Assembly (NCBI GenBank): GCA_004552305.1
Contig: SFOX01000008.1
Coordinates: forward strand, 1 to 64,000
Direction: 5' to 3'
DNA length: 64,000 nt
Origin: Subdoligranulum variabile
GTDB taxonomy: Bacteria; Bacillota; Clostridia; Oscillospirales; Ruminococcaceae
Below the pieces are notes generated by a model, which worked only from the letters and a program-made list of their open reading frames with translations, did no database searches and was not told the origin of the DNA. This document shows positions 25,785 to 34,686 of this stretch, piece by piece (the stretch's first letter is position 1; each line of letters opens with the position of its first letter). A program made the translations under genes and the position numbers.

Positions 25785-26651
25785 TCACACGGTGTCCATA
25801 AAGGTCTTTTCAATGCGGCTGAACAGCACTACGCCCAAAACCAACGCCGCAGCGGTAAATACCAGGCTGTAGGCGACGCCCCACGCGGTCACGGTGCCGC
25901 CGCCCAGCGTCGCGGCGCGGAACACCTCGATGGGGGCGGTCATGGGGTTGAACTGCAGCAGCGCCTGCAGGCGGGGGCTGTTGTTCAGCATCGAAACGGG
26001 ATACACCACAGGGGAGGCGTACATCCACAGCTGCACGCCGAAGCCCACGGCAATGGCAAGGTCGCGGTATTTGGTGGTCAGGCTGGACACAATGATGCCC
26101 ACGCCCAGCCCCAGCAGCATGACCTGCAGCATAACCACCGGCAGCGCCAGCACCCACAGGCTGAGGTGCATCTGCGCACCGGTCAGGGCAAAGTACACCC
26201 AGAAGCAGGCAAACATCGCGCACTGCACAAGGAAGTTGATGAGCGCCGTCAGCACCTGACTGATGGGGGTGGTCAGGCGCGGAAAGTACACCTTGCCGAA
26301 CACACCCGAGTTGGCAACAAAGGTATTGGCGGTGTTGTTGACACAGTTGGCAAAGAAGGTCCAGACCGTGTTGCCCGCCATATAAAACAAAAACGCCGGT
26401 GTGCCGTCGGTCGAAAGCCCTGCCAGCCCGCCGAACACCACGTTGAAGATCACGGTGGTCAGCAGCGGGTTCAGGATGATCCACGCCGGGCCCAGAATGG
26501 TCTGCTTGTACAGCACGGTAAAGTTGCGCTTGACGAACATCCCGATCAGGTCACGGTAGCGCCACAGCTCTGCCAGATCTATATCAAACCAACCGGTCCG
26601 CGGGCGCACCACAGCGGTCCATTCGGCGGTGTTTTGCGTTTTTTCGCTCAT
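25785..26651 (-). CDS. ABC-2 type polysaccharide exporter permease
   Basis: 288 residues with six predicted helices. Features typical of TagG/Wzm/KpsM permeases include the N-terminal amphipathic segment YRDLIGMFVKRNFTVLYKQTILGPAWIILNPLL. It forms the pore that exports a lipid-linked polymer with the ATPase that follows. It is the first gene of the operon. The ATG at 26651 has AGAAAGG 8 bp upstream and is preferred to an in-frame ATG ten codons earlier. Confidence 0.93.
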   Translation of the reverse strand: MSEKTQNTAEWTAVVRPRTGWFDIDLAELWRYRDLIGMFVKRNFTVLYKQTILGPAWIILNPLLTTVIFNVVFGGLAGLSTDGTPAFLFYMAGNTVWTFFANCVNNTANTFVANSGVFGKVYFPRLTTPISQVLTALINFLVQCAMFACFWVYFALTGAQMHLSLWVLALPVVMLQVMLLGLGVGIIVSSLTTKYRDLAIAVGFGVQLWMYASPVVYPVSMLNNSPRLQALLQFNPMTAPIEVFRAATLGGGTVTAWGVAYSLVFTAAALVLGVVLFSRIEKTFMDTV

Positions 26652-26691
26652 AAAAAAAGCCTTTCTGTGTAAAATTTGCATATATGTTAGG

Positions 26692-26720
26692 ATTATACCA
26701 CATATCGAGGGATTTTACAA
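26692..26720 (-). promoter_or_regulatory. Promoter of the glycan export operon
   Basis: Minus strand TTGTAA (26715-26720), 17-bp spacer, TATAAT (26692-26697), about 40 bp upstream of the permease start. All genes down to 18487 could be read from it. Confidence 0.8.
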
Positions 26721-26801
26721 GCCTTGCCCCTGCCGCGCCTGGCTTTGTTTGTGTAGGTTTGTCATCTGCACTTTATATTCTTCACAATTTGCGCTGCCCT
26801 A

Positions 26802-26831
26802 TTGAAAATATAGGAATACTGGGTATATAAT
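26802..26831 (+). promoter_or_regulatory. pyrG promoter
   Basis: TTGAAA (26802-26807), 18-bp spacer, TATAAT (26826-26831). The leader is only about 30 nt, and no attenuator hairpin is seen. Confidence 0.7.
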
Positions 26832-26868
26832 ATCTCTGTGTTTTTGCGCATTTGAGGGAGGTATATTT

Positions 26869-28488
26869 ATGGCAACCAAGTATATTTTTGTCACAGGCGG
26901 TGTTGTGTCCGGGTTGGGAAAGGGCATCACCGCCGCCAGTCTGGGGCGGCTGCTGAAAACCCGCGGGCTGAAGGTCGCCAGCCAAAAGCTGGACCCGTAC
27001 ATCAACGTGGACCCCGGCACGATGAGCCCCTTGCAGCACGGCGAGGTGTTCGTGACCGACGACGGCACCGAAACGGATCTGGACTTGGGACATTATGAAC
27101 GTTTTATCGACGAAAACCTGAACAAATATTCCAACCTGACCACCGGCAAGGTCTACTGGAACGTGCTGAACAAGGAGCGTCAGGGCGCGTATCTGGGGCA
27201 GACCGTGCAGATCATCCCCCACATCACCGACGAGATCAAGAGCTACATCTACAACCTTGCCCGCAGCACCGAGGCGGACGTTGTCATTACCGAAATCGGC
27301 GGCACGACCGGCGACATCGAAAGCCAGCCTTTTTTGGAAGCGATCCGTCAGGTCGGGCTGGAGCAGGGCGCCGAAAACTGCTGCTACATCCATGTGGTGC
27401 TGGTGCCGTACATCTCCGGCTCGGACGAGTACAAGTCCAAGCCGGCGCAGCATTCCTGCAAGGAGCTGCAGGGCATGGGCATTGCGCCCAACGTCATTGT
27501 GCTGCGCGCCGATGGTCCCGTGGGCAACGATATCAAGCACAAAATCAGTATGTTCTGCAACGTGCGCCCCGACTGTGTCATTGAAAACCTGACGATGCCC
27601 AGCCTGTACGAGTGTCCGCTGATGCTGGATGCCGCCGGGCTGACCGACGTCGTGACCCGCCAGCTGCATCTTGACACCCCCGCCAGCGACCTGACCGAAT
27701 GGAAGGAGCTGATCGGGCGCATTGCTGCGCGCAGCCGCACCTGCCGCATTGCGCTGGTGGGCAAGTATGTCAAGCTGCACGACGCCTACCTGAGCGTGAT
27801 GGAAAGCCTGTACCACGCGGGCTTTGAGAACGAGTGCAAGGTGGATATCCGCTGGGTGGACAGCGAAAATCTGACCGATCAGGCACGCTGCGCCGAGGAA
27901 TTTGCCGATGTGGACGGCATCATCCTGCCCGGCGGATTTGGCGACCGCGGCATCGAAGGGATGATCCAGGCTGCCCGCTATGCCCGCGAAAACAACCTGC
28001 CGTATTTCGGCATCTGCCTGGGTATGCAGATCATGGTGATGGAGTACGCGCGCGGCGTGCTGGGCTATGCGGACGCCAACTCCGGCGAGTTTACCCCCGA
28101 CGGTGCGCACAACGTCATTGCCCTGATGCCCGACCAGCAGGGCAATATCCCCAAGGGCGGCACGATGCGCTTGGGCAAGTACCCCTGCGCGGTCACCCCC
28201 GGCACCAAGATGGCGGAATGCTACGGCACCGCCCAGATCGACGAGCGCCACCGCCACCGCTACGAGTTCAACAACGATTACCGCGCCGAGTTTGAGGAGA
28301 AGGGGCTTGTCATTGCAGGCACCAGCCCCGACGGGCATCTGGTGGAAGCGGTGGAGATCCCGGGACGCGCGTTCCATGTGGGCGTGCAGTTCCACCCCGA
28401 ATTCAAGAGCCGCCCCAACCGCGCCCACCCGCTGTTTAAAGGGTTTATTGCGGCCGCGATGCAATACCAGCTGCAGAAGAACCAATAA
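26869..28488 (+). CDS. pyrG: CTP synthase
   Basis: 539 residues, full length. It converts UTP to CTP using glutamine and ATP. The synthase domain starts YIFVTGGVVSGLGKGITAAS. The class I glutaminase domain has FGICLGMQIMVMEYAR (catalytic Cys) and the His/Glu pair in FHPEFKS. RBS GGGAGG lies 8 bp upstream. It is divergent from the glycan operon, whose cytidylyltransferase uses CTP, although no regulatory link is visible. Confidence 0.98.
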   Translation: MATKYIFVTGGVVSGLGKGITAASLGRLLKTRGLKVASQKLDPYINVDPGTMSPLQHGEVFVTDDGTETDLDLGHYERFIDENLNKYSNLTTGKVYWNVLNKERQGAYLGQTVQIIPHITDEIKSYIYNLARSTEADVVITEIGGTTGDIESQPFLEAIRQVGLEQGAENCCYIHVVLVPYISGSDEYKSKPAQHSCKELQGMGIAPNVIVLRADGPVGNDIKHKISMFCNVRPDCVIENLTMPSLYECPLMLDAAGLTDVVTRQLHLDTPASDLTEWKELIGRIAARSRTCRIALVGKYVKLHDAYLSVMESLYHAGFENECKVDIRWVDSENLTDQARCAEEFADVDGIILPGGFGDRGIEGMIQAARYARENNLPYFGICLGMQIMVMEYARGVLGYADANSGEFTPDGAHNVIALMPDQQGNIPKGGTMRLGKYPCAVTPGTKMAECYGTAQIDERHRHRYEFNNDYRAEFEEKGLVIAGTSPDGHLVEAVEIPGRAFHVGVQFHPEFKSRPNRAHPLFKGFIAAAMQYQLQKNQ

Positions 28489-28952
28489 TAGAGTTAAGAG
28501 TTGAGCGTGTAGAGTTTAGATTTTGTGTGCCCGCTATGCGGGCACATTTTTTTATGGGGCAACAAAAAATCATGGCGCGGTAGGGGCGGGGTATGCCCCG
28601 CCCGCGATTTTGCGGGAATTACAATATTACGGGTGGGTTGTAGGGGCGGCATATATGCCGCCCGTTGCAGCCAACCCGGTAATGCGATATAACGGGCAAA
28701 CCGCACGGGACGCCTATAGGCGTCCCCTACAAACCTGCCGGAAAAGCCATACACAAAACACATTGCCGTGTAGGGGCGGTCATTGACCGCCCGTTGCAGC
28801 CATCCCGGCAGCGCAGCCTGACGGGTAAACCCCACGGGCGAGCCATCCTCGCCCCTACAACCAAAGGGGGAATTGCCATAAAATAAAAATGTGTCCGCTT
28901 AGCGGACACACCAAATCTCAACTCTAAACTCTTAACTTTCCACTCTTCAAAA
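28489..28952. repeat. Repeat island bounded by inverted copies of element A
   Basis: Element A forward (28490-28554, with the pyrG terminator), C reversed (28578-28612), B reversed (28634-28670), E reversed (28700-28735), a GGGCGGTCATTGACCGCCC variant of B (28772-28800), and element A reversed (28880-28950). The two A copies face each other and flank the island. No gene is present. Confidence 0.8.
28527..28554 (+). terminator. pyrG terminator (element A)
   Basis: GTGCCCGC (28527-28534), loop TAT, GCGGGCAC (28538-28545), then A and a run of seven T. Confidence 0.85.
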
Positions 28953-29087
28953 ATGTTTACAACTTTTTTGAAACATACGCCCCCGGAATCTCGTACTATA
29001 CAATATAGCAGCAAGGGCAGGCAAGATACATCAAAATCCGCACAATTTTCGCGGTTTTCCCCTGCGCAATCTTGGCAGATTTTTCTC

Positions 29088-29117
29088 TTGTTTTTCGTAG
29101 CTGCGTTGGTATATAAT
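29088..29117 (+). promoter_or_regulatory. Promoter of the PAP2 gene
   Basis: TTGTTT (29088-29093), 18-bp spacer, TATAAT (29112-29117). Upstream sequence 28953-29087 is AT-rich, with no gene seen. Confidence 0.65.
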
Positions 29118-29162
29118 AGTGCATCGTCCGAAAGGGCGTATCCGTTCAAAAGGAGCTTGTTT

Positions 29163-29834
29163 ATGCGAAATTGGTGCGCGCGCCATCCCGTTGGCTTTAT
29201 GGCGCTTTATACCTTGTTTTACTTAACCTTTTTTGCGCTGCTGGAAAAAACCGTTACGGTGCCTGATTTGTGGGTACACTGCCGGCTGGATGACCTGATC
29301 CCGTTTTGCAAGTATGCCATTGTGCCGTATGCAGTGTGGTTTCCGTGGATACCTTTCACACTGTTTTACCTTTTATATAAGGCGCCGCGCCGGGATTTCT
29401 GGCGGCTGTGCCTGCCGCTGTTCGGCGGTATGACGCTGGCGCTGCTGTTCTACGCCGTTGTCCCCAACGGTCTTGCCCTGCGCCCCGCCTATGTGCCAGG
29501 GCAGGATATCTTTGCCTGCGCCGTGCGCCGCCTTTACCGCAGCGACACCCCCACCAACGTCTGCCCGTCCATCCATGTGTTCAACTCGGTCACGCTGATG
29601 CTGGCGTACCTGCGCTCGTCCTGCTTTGCCGCACCGCGCCGCCGCTGGATGCGCCCCACCGCCGTGGTGCTGTGCCTGTCCATCACGGCGTCCACCATGC
29701 TGCTGAAGCAGCACAGCGTCATTGACGTGCTGTTCGGCGCACTGCTGGCACTGGCGCTGGACTACGCCGCCGCCGTGCTGGAGCGTCAGGGCATCCCCGA
29801 GCGCCGCTCCCGCCGCCTGCCGCAGCAAATTTAA
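29163..29834 (+). CDS. PAP2-family membrane phosphatase
   Basis: 223 residues with about six helices. PAP2 motif 2 appears as NVCPSIHVFNS and motif 3 as KQHSVIDVLFG with the catalytic His and Asp; motif 1 (Lys and Arg) is less clear. Such enzymes dephosphorylate lipid phosphates such as undecaprenyl-PP or phosphatidic acid outside the membrane. The ATG at 29163 is used because AAAGGAG precedes it; upstream in-frame ATGs lie in the promoter and repeat. Confidence 0.85.
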   Translation: MRNWCARHPVGFMALYTLFYLTFFALLEKTVTVPDLWVHCRLDDLIPFCKYAIVPYAVWFPWIPFTLFYLLYKAPRRDFWRLCLPLFGGMTLALLFYAVVPNGLALRPAYVPGQDIFACAVRRLYRSDTPTNVCPSIHVFNSVTLMLAYLRSSCFAAPRRRWMRPTAVVLCLSITASTMLLKQHSVIDVLFGALLALALDYAAAVLERQGIPERRSRRLPQQI

Positions 29835-29842
29835 CGATCTGG

Positions 29843-29874
29843 ATTCCCCGCGTTCCGACGCGGGGAATTTTTTG
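29843..29874 (+). terminator. Terminator of the PAP2 gene
   Basis: ATTCCCCGCG (29843-29852), six-base loop, CGCGGGGAAT (29859-29868), then a T-run. Confidence 0.88.
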
Positions 29875-29959
29875 TATATCTCATTAGACATTGTGTCTAA
29901 ATATTTACCCCCGTCTTTGGCGCTAATGCTGATTTTGTTGGTCAGTTTCCACAAAATAC

Positions 29960-29987
29960 TTGCACATTTTTCCCTGCGTGTTATGAT
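29960..29987 (+). promoter_or_regulatory. Promoter of the glycerol operon
   Basis: TTGCAC (29960-29965), 16-bp spacer, TATGAT (29982-29987). It is AT-rich and weaker than consensus, as expected for a regulated operon. No certain cre or GlpP site was found. Confidence 0.6.
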
Positions 29988-30022
29988 ATGTTTAATAAAT
30001 AACAAAGAAAAGGTGGCTTTGT

Positions 30023-31519
30023 ATGCAAAAGTATATCATGGCGCTGGACGCAGGCACCACCTCCAACCGCTGCATCCTGTTTGACCGCAACGGGCGTATG
30101 TGCAGCGTGGCGCAAAAGGAATTTACCCAGTATTTTCCCAAGCCGGGCTGGGTTGAGCATGACGCCAACGAGATTTGGACCACCCAGCTGGGCGTGGCAC
30201 TTTCGGCCATGAACCGGATCGGTGCCTCCGCCGCCGACATTGCGGCCATCGGCATCACCAACCAGCGCGAAACGACCATCGTTTGGGATCGCGAAACCGG
30301 CGAGCCGATTTACCGCGCCATCGTCTGGCAGTGCCGCCGCACCGCCGCCATCTGCGACGAGCTGAAGGCGCAGGGGTACACCGAGATGATCCGCCAAAAA
30401 ACCGGGCTTGTGCTGGACGCCTATTTTTCGGCAACCAAGCTGAAATGGATTTTAGACAACGTACCCGGCGCGCGCCAAAAGGCAGAGGCGGGCGAGCTGA
30501 TGTTCGGCACGGTGGAAACGTGGCTGATCTACAAGCTGACCTGCGGCAAGATCCATGTGACCGACTACTCCAACGCCAGCCGCACGATGCTGTTCAATAT
30601 CCATACGCTGGACTGGGACGATGACATTTTGCGGCTGCTCAACATCCCGCGCTGCATCCTGCCCACGCCGGTGCCGAACAGCCAGTTTTACGAGTATGCC
30701 GACCCGATGCACTTCGGCGGCGAGATCCGCATTGCGGGCGCGGCAGGGGACCAGCAGGCGGCGCTGTTCGGGCAGACCTGCTTTGCGGCGGGGGACGTCA
30801 AAAATACATACGGTACGGGCGGCTTTTTGCTGATGAACACCGGGGACAAACCCGTGGAAAGCCGCAACGGGCTGGTTACGACCATCGCGTGGGGGCTGAA
30901 CGGCAAGGTCAACTACGCGCTGGAAGGCAGCATTTTTGTGGCGGGCGCTGCCATACAATGGCTGCGCGATGAGCTGAAAATCATCGAAGATTCGCGGGAT
31001 TCCGAGTATATGGCGCTCAAGGTCAAGGACACCAACGGCTGCTATGTCGTGCCGGCGTTCACGGGGCTGGGCGCGCCGCACTGGGACCAGTATGCCCGCG
31101 GCACCATTGTGGGCTTGACCCGCGGCTGCAACAAAAACCACATCATCCGCGCCACGCTGGACAGCCTGTGCTATCAGGTCAATGACGTGCTGAAGGCGAT
31201 GGAAGCGGACGCGGGCATCCGTCTGAGCGGTATCCGGGTGGACGGCGGTGCCTCCGCCAACAACTACCTGCTGCAGGCGCAGGCGGATATCAGCGGCGCG
31301 GCGGTCGAACGCCCCCGCTGTGTTGAAACCACAGCGCTGGGCGCGGCGTATCTGGCAGGGCTTGCCGTCGGCTACTGGGACAGCCCCGCCGACGTGCTGA
31401 AAAACCGCGAGATAGACCGCGTGTTTACCCCGCAAATTACCGAGCAGGACCGCGAAAAACGCATACGCGGTTGGAATAAGGCCGTGCGCTGCTCTTACGC
31501 ATGGGCCAAGGAGGACTGA
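30023..31519 (+). CDS. glpK: Glycerol kinase
   Basis: 498 residues, full length. It phosphorylates glycerol to glycerol 3-phosphate. FGGY motifs include MALDAGTTSNRCILFD, the substrate site ITNQRETT, AGAAGDQQAALFG and VDGGASANNYLLQ. His230 (PMHFGG) corresponds to the histidine phosphorylated by HPr in Firmicutes enzymes, so PTS control is possible. It is first in a four-gene operon; no glpF is present. Confidence 0.97.
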   Translation: MQKYIMALDAGTTSNRCILFDRNGRMCSVAQKEFTQYFPKPGWVEHDANEIWTTQLGVALSAMNRIGASAADIAAIGITNQRETTIVWDRETGEPIYRAIVWQCRRTAAICDELKAQGYTEMIRQKTGLVLDAYFSATKLKWILDNVPGARQKAEAGELMFGTVETWLIYKLTCGKIHVTDYSNASRTMLFNIHTLDWDDDILRLLNIPRCILPTPVPNSQFYEYADPMHFGGEIRIAGAAGDQQAALFGQTCFAAGDVKNTYGTGGFLLMNTGDKPVESRNGLVTTIAWGLNGKVNYALEGSIFVAGAAIQWLRDELKIIEDSRDSEYMALKVKDTNGCYVVPAFTGLGAPHWDQYARGTIVGLTRGCNKNHIIRATLDSLCYQVNDVLKAMEADAGIRLSGIRVDGGASANNYLLQAQADISGAAVERPRCVETTALGAAYLAGLAVGYWDSPADVLKNREIDRVFTPQITEQDREKRIRGWNKAVRCSYAWAKED

Positions 31520-31523
31520 CACC

Positions 31524-32954
31524 ATGAAGGACGTTATCATTATCGGGGCGGGCGTGGCAGGCTGCGCTGCCGCCCGGGAAATCAGCCGATACAACGCGGA
31601 TATTCTGGTTTTGGAAAAAGAGGAGGATGTCTGCTGCGGCACCTCCAAGGCCAACAGCGCCATTGTACACGCGGGCTTTGACGCCGCCGCCGGCAGCCTG
31701 ATGGCAGAGCTGAACGTGCAGGGCAGCCGTATGATGCCCGCCCTTGCCAAGGAGCTGGATTTTGCCTACGACCCGTGCGGCAGTCTGGTGGTCTGCCTGT
31801 CGGACGCGGACCGCCCCGCCCTGCAAAAGCTGTACGAAAACGGCGTTGCCAACGGCGTGGAGGGGCTGCGCATCATCGAGCGCGATGAGCTGTTGGCGAT
31901 GGAGCCGAATATCTCGGATGAGGCGGTCGCTGCGCTGTGGGCGCCCACCGGGGGCATCGTCTGCCCGTTCGGGCTGACCTTTGCCTTTGCCGAAAACGCT
32001 GCCAAAAACGGCGCACAGTTCCAATTTGACACCTGTGTGACCGGGCTGGAAAAAATCGACGGCGGCTGGCGTGTGCATACCGACAAGGGCGACTTGGACG
32101 CGCGAAGTGTGGTGAACGCCGCCGGGGTCCATGCGGACGAGCTGCACAACATGGTAAGTGACGATACGATGACGATTATCCCGCGCCGGGGCGATTACTT
32201 CCTGCTGGATCACAGCGCGGGCGGACACGTTAAGCACACGGTGTTCCAGCTGCCCGGCAAGTACGGCAAGGGCGTGCTGGTCACCCCCACGGTACACGGC
32301 AACCTGCTGGTGGGACCCACCGCCACCGACATTGACGACAAGGAAAACACCGCCACCACCGCCGCCGAGCTGGACGAGGTGCGCCAAAAATCCGGTCTGG
32401 CGGTCAAAAACATCCCGCTGCGCCAGACCATTACCAGCTTCAGCGGTCTGCGCGCCCACGAGGTACACCACGAGTTTATCATCCGCGAAAGCGCCCCCGC
32501 CTTTGTGGACTGCGCGGGCATCGAGTCGCCGGGGCTGTCCGCCAGCCCTGCCATCGGGCAAAAGGTTGCGGGCATCGTGGCGGACATTCTGCATCTGGAA
32601 AAAGACCCCGCCTTTGACGGCACCCGCAAGGGCATTCTGGACCCCAAAACGCTGCCGCTGGCAGAGCGCGCCGAGCTGGTGCGCCGCCAGCCTGCCTACG
32701 GGCAGATCCTCTGCCGCTGCGAGTCGGTGACCGAGGGCGAAATTCTGGACGCCATCCGCCGCACGCCGGGCGCGCGCAGCTTGGACGGCGTCAAGCGCCG
32801 CACCCGCGCCGGGATGGGGCGCTGCCAGTCCGGCTTCTGCAGCCCGCGCGTGATGGAAATTTTGGCGCGTGAGCTGGGCAAGCCGATCGAAAGCATTACA
32901 AAATCAGGCGGTGCATCGCGCATTATTGTGGGTATCGACAAGGACAGCCTGTAA
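31524..32954 (+). CDS. FAD-dependent glycerol-3-phosphate dehydrogenase-like oxidoreductase
   Basis: 476 residues. An N-terminal FAD site (IIIGAGVAGCAAAREISRY) precedes a DAO-type domain (to about 370) and a C-terminal BFD-like [2Fe-2S] domain with four Cys (LCRCESVTEGEI and GMGRCQSGFC). It resembles GlpA, oxidising glycerol 3-phosphate to dihydroxyacetone phosphate and passing electrons to the next gene's protein. It starts 4 bp after glpK. Confidence 0.9.
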   Translation: MKDVIIIGAGVAGCAAAREISRYNADILVLEKEEDVCCGTSKANSAIVHAGFDAAAGSLMAELNVQGSRMMPALAKELDFAYDPCGSLVVCLSDADRPALQKLYENGVANGVEGLRIIERDELLAMEPNISDEAVAALWAPTGGIVCPFGLTFAFAENAAKNGAQFQFDTCVTGLEKIDGGWRVHTDKGDLDARSVVNAAGVHADELHNMVSDDTMTIIPRRGDYFLLDHSAGGHVKHTVFQLPGKYGKGVLVTPTVHGNLLVGPTATDIDDKENTATTAAELDEVRQKSGLAVKNIPLRQTITSFSGLRAHEVHHEFIIRESAPAFVDCAGIESPGLSASPAIGQKVAGIVADILHLEKDPAFDGTRKGILDPKTLPLAERAELVRRQPAYGQILCRCESVTEGEILDAIRRTPGARSLDGVKRRTRAGMGRCQSGFCSPRVMEILARELGKPIESITKSGGASRIIVGIDKDSL

Positions 32955-32969
32955 GGGGGGAAAGACCAA

Positions 32970-34229
32970 GTGAAAAACGCAGATCTCGTGATTTTGGGCG
33001 GCGGTCCTGCCGGGCTTGCCGCAGCGCTGGCCGCACGGCAGGCGGGCGTGCAGGATATTTTGATTCTGGAGCGCGACGCCGAGCTGGGCGGTATTCTGAA
33101 CCAGTGCATCCACAACGGCTTCGGGCTGCATACCTTTAAAGAGGAGCTGACGGGTCCCGAGTACGCCGCCCGCTTTGCCGACAAGGTCAAGGCGCAGGGC
33201 ATCCCCTACAAGCTGAACACGATGGTGATGGACCTGTCTGCCGACAAGGTCGTAACCGCGATGAACCGCACCGACGGGCTGTTTCAGGTGCAGGCGAAGG
33301 CGGTCGTGCTGGCGATGGGCTGCCGCGAGCGCCCGCGCGGTGCGCTGAACATCCCTGGCACCCGCCCGGCGGGCATCTTTACCGCAGGTACCGCGCAGCG
33401 CCTTGTGAATATGGAGGGCTACCTGCCCGGACGCCGCGTGGTCATTTTGGGCAGCGGCGATATCGGGCTGATTATGGCGCGCCGTATGACGCTGGAGGGC
33501 GCGAAGGTTTTGTGTGTGGCGGAGCTGATGCCGTATTCCGGCGGGTTGAAGCGCAACATCGTGCAGTGCCTGAACGACTTTGACATTCCGCTCAAGCTCA
33601 GCCACACCGTGGTGGACATCGAGGGCAAGGAGCGCGTGACCGGGGTGACGATCGCCGAGGTCAAAAACGGCAAGCCCGTACCCGGCACCGAGGAGCATTT
33701 TGCCTGCGACACGCTGCTGCTTTCCTGCGGACTTTTGCCCGAAAACGAGCTGAGCCGCACGGCGGGCGTGGCGCTAAGCCCCATCACGGGCGGACCGCAG
33801 GTGGACGAAAGCCTGCAGACCAGCATCCCCGGCGTGTTTGCCGCGGGCAATGTGCTGCACGTCCACGACTTGGTGGACTATGTTTCGGAGGAGGCTTCTG
33901 CCGCCGGAACCAGCGCTGCTGCGTATATTTTGCACGGTGCTGCCGCAGCAGGGCGAGCCTTACCCGTTGTGGCGCAAAACGGCGTGCGCTACACCGTGCC
34001 GGTAACGGTGCATCCGCAGGCTGCCGAAACGCTGACGCTGCGTATGCGTGTGGACAACGTCTACAAGGGCAAGGCGCTGGCGGTCTACGCGGGCGAAACC
34101 TGCCTGTGGCGGCGCAAGCGCCCCGTGATGGCCCCCGGCGAGATGGAAACCGTGGTGCTGAAGGCGGACGCGCTGGCAAAAATTCCCGCCGATGCCGCCA
34201 ACCTGACCGTGACTTTGGAGGAGGTGTAA
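32970..34229 (+). CDS. NAD(P)/FAD-dependent oxidoreductase of the glycerol operon
   Basis: 419 residues from a GTG start. Two dinucleotide sites are seen: VILGGGPAGLAAALAARQAG at the N-terminus and VVILGSGDIGLIMARRM at about 150. Later SIPGVFAAGNVLHVHDLVDYVSEE binds the FAD ribityl part. It is the usual second flavoprotein of Firmicutes glpK operons and probably passes electrons from the GlpA-like subunit to NAD or another acceptor. Confidence 0.9.
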   Translation: MKNADLVILGGGPAGLAAALAARQAGVQDILILERDAELGGILNQCIHNGFGLHTFKEELTGPEYAARFADKVKAQGIPYKLNTMVMDLSADKVVTAMNRTDGLFQVQAKAVVLAMGCRERPRGALNIPGTRPAGIFTAGTAQRLVNMEGYLPGRRVVILGSGDIGLIMARRMTLEGAKVLCVAELMPYSGGLKRNIVQCLNDFDIPLKLSHTVVDIEGKERVTGVTIAEVKNGKPVPGTEEHFACDTLLLSCGLLPENELSRTAGVALSPITGGPQVDESLQTSIPGVFAAGNVLHVHDLVDYVSEEASAAGTSAAAYILHGAAAAGRALPVVAQNGVRYTVPVTVHPQAAETLTLRMRVDNVYKGKALAVYAGETCLWRRKRPVMAPGEMETVVLKADALAKIPADAANLTVTLEEV

Positions 34230-34233
34230 CGCT

Positions 34234-34599
34234 ATGGAACAACGCGAACTGACCTGTATCGGCTGCCCGCTGGGCTGCCCCCTGACCGTTACGCTGGAAA
34301 ACGGCGCCGTGCAGAGCGTGCAGGGCAACACCTGCCCCCGGGGCGATGCCTACGCCCGCAAGGAGGTGACCGCCCCCACCCGCATCGTGACCAGCACCGT
34401 CAGGGTGACGGGCGGCACGCTGCCTGCCGTCAGTGTGAAAACGGCGGGGGATATCCCCAAGGGCAAAATTTTTGATTGCGTGCGCGCGTTAAAGGACATT
34501 GCCGTGCCGGCACCCGTAAGCATCGGGCAGGTCATTGTGCCGGATATTGCCGGAACCGGCGTTGCCATTGTGGCTACAAAAAATATCGACAAGGTGTAA
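34234..34599 (+). CDS. DUF1667 Cys-motif protein
   Basis: 121 residues. The N-terminus ELTCIGCPLGCPLTV, followed by GNTCPRGDAYARKE, supplies four Cys in a pattern suitable for an iron-sulfur cluster or zinc. DUF1667 proteins almost always follow the two glycerol oxidoreductases and are probably the third, electron-carrying subunit, analogous to GlpC. It starts 4 bp after the previous gene. Confidence 0.9.
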   Translation: MEQRELTCIGCPLGCPLTVTLENGAVQSVQGNTCPRGDAYARKEVTAPTRIVTSTVRVTGGTLPAVSVKTAGDIPKGKIFDCVRALKDIAVPAPVSIGQVIVPDIAGTGVAIVATKNIDKV

Positions 34600-34624
34600 A
34601 ATCTGCACCGTAACAGCAAAACAA

Positions 34625-34662
34625 GCGCGCCCCCTGCCGGATGACCCGGCAGGGGGCGCGCT
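34625..34662. terminator. Bidirectional terminator between glp operon and HPr-like gene
   Basis: A 16-bp perfect stem GCGCGCCCCCTGCCGG with a 5-base loop. It is followed by TTTGGTTCTT on the plus strand and by TTGTTTTGC on the minus strand, between converging genes. Confidence 0.8.
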
Positions 34663-34686
34663 TTGGTTCTTAAGTTTCGTTAGCTT

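Noticed and set aside
26782..28485. 567-codon leftward frame opposite pyrG
   Set aside because: It is the antisense of a certain gene. Long antisense frames are expected at this G+C content, and the translation has no domain.
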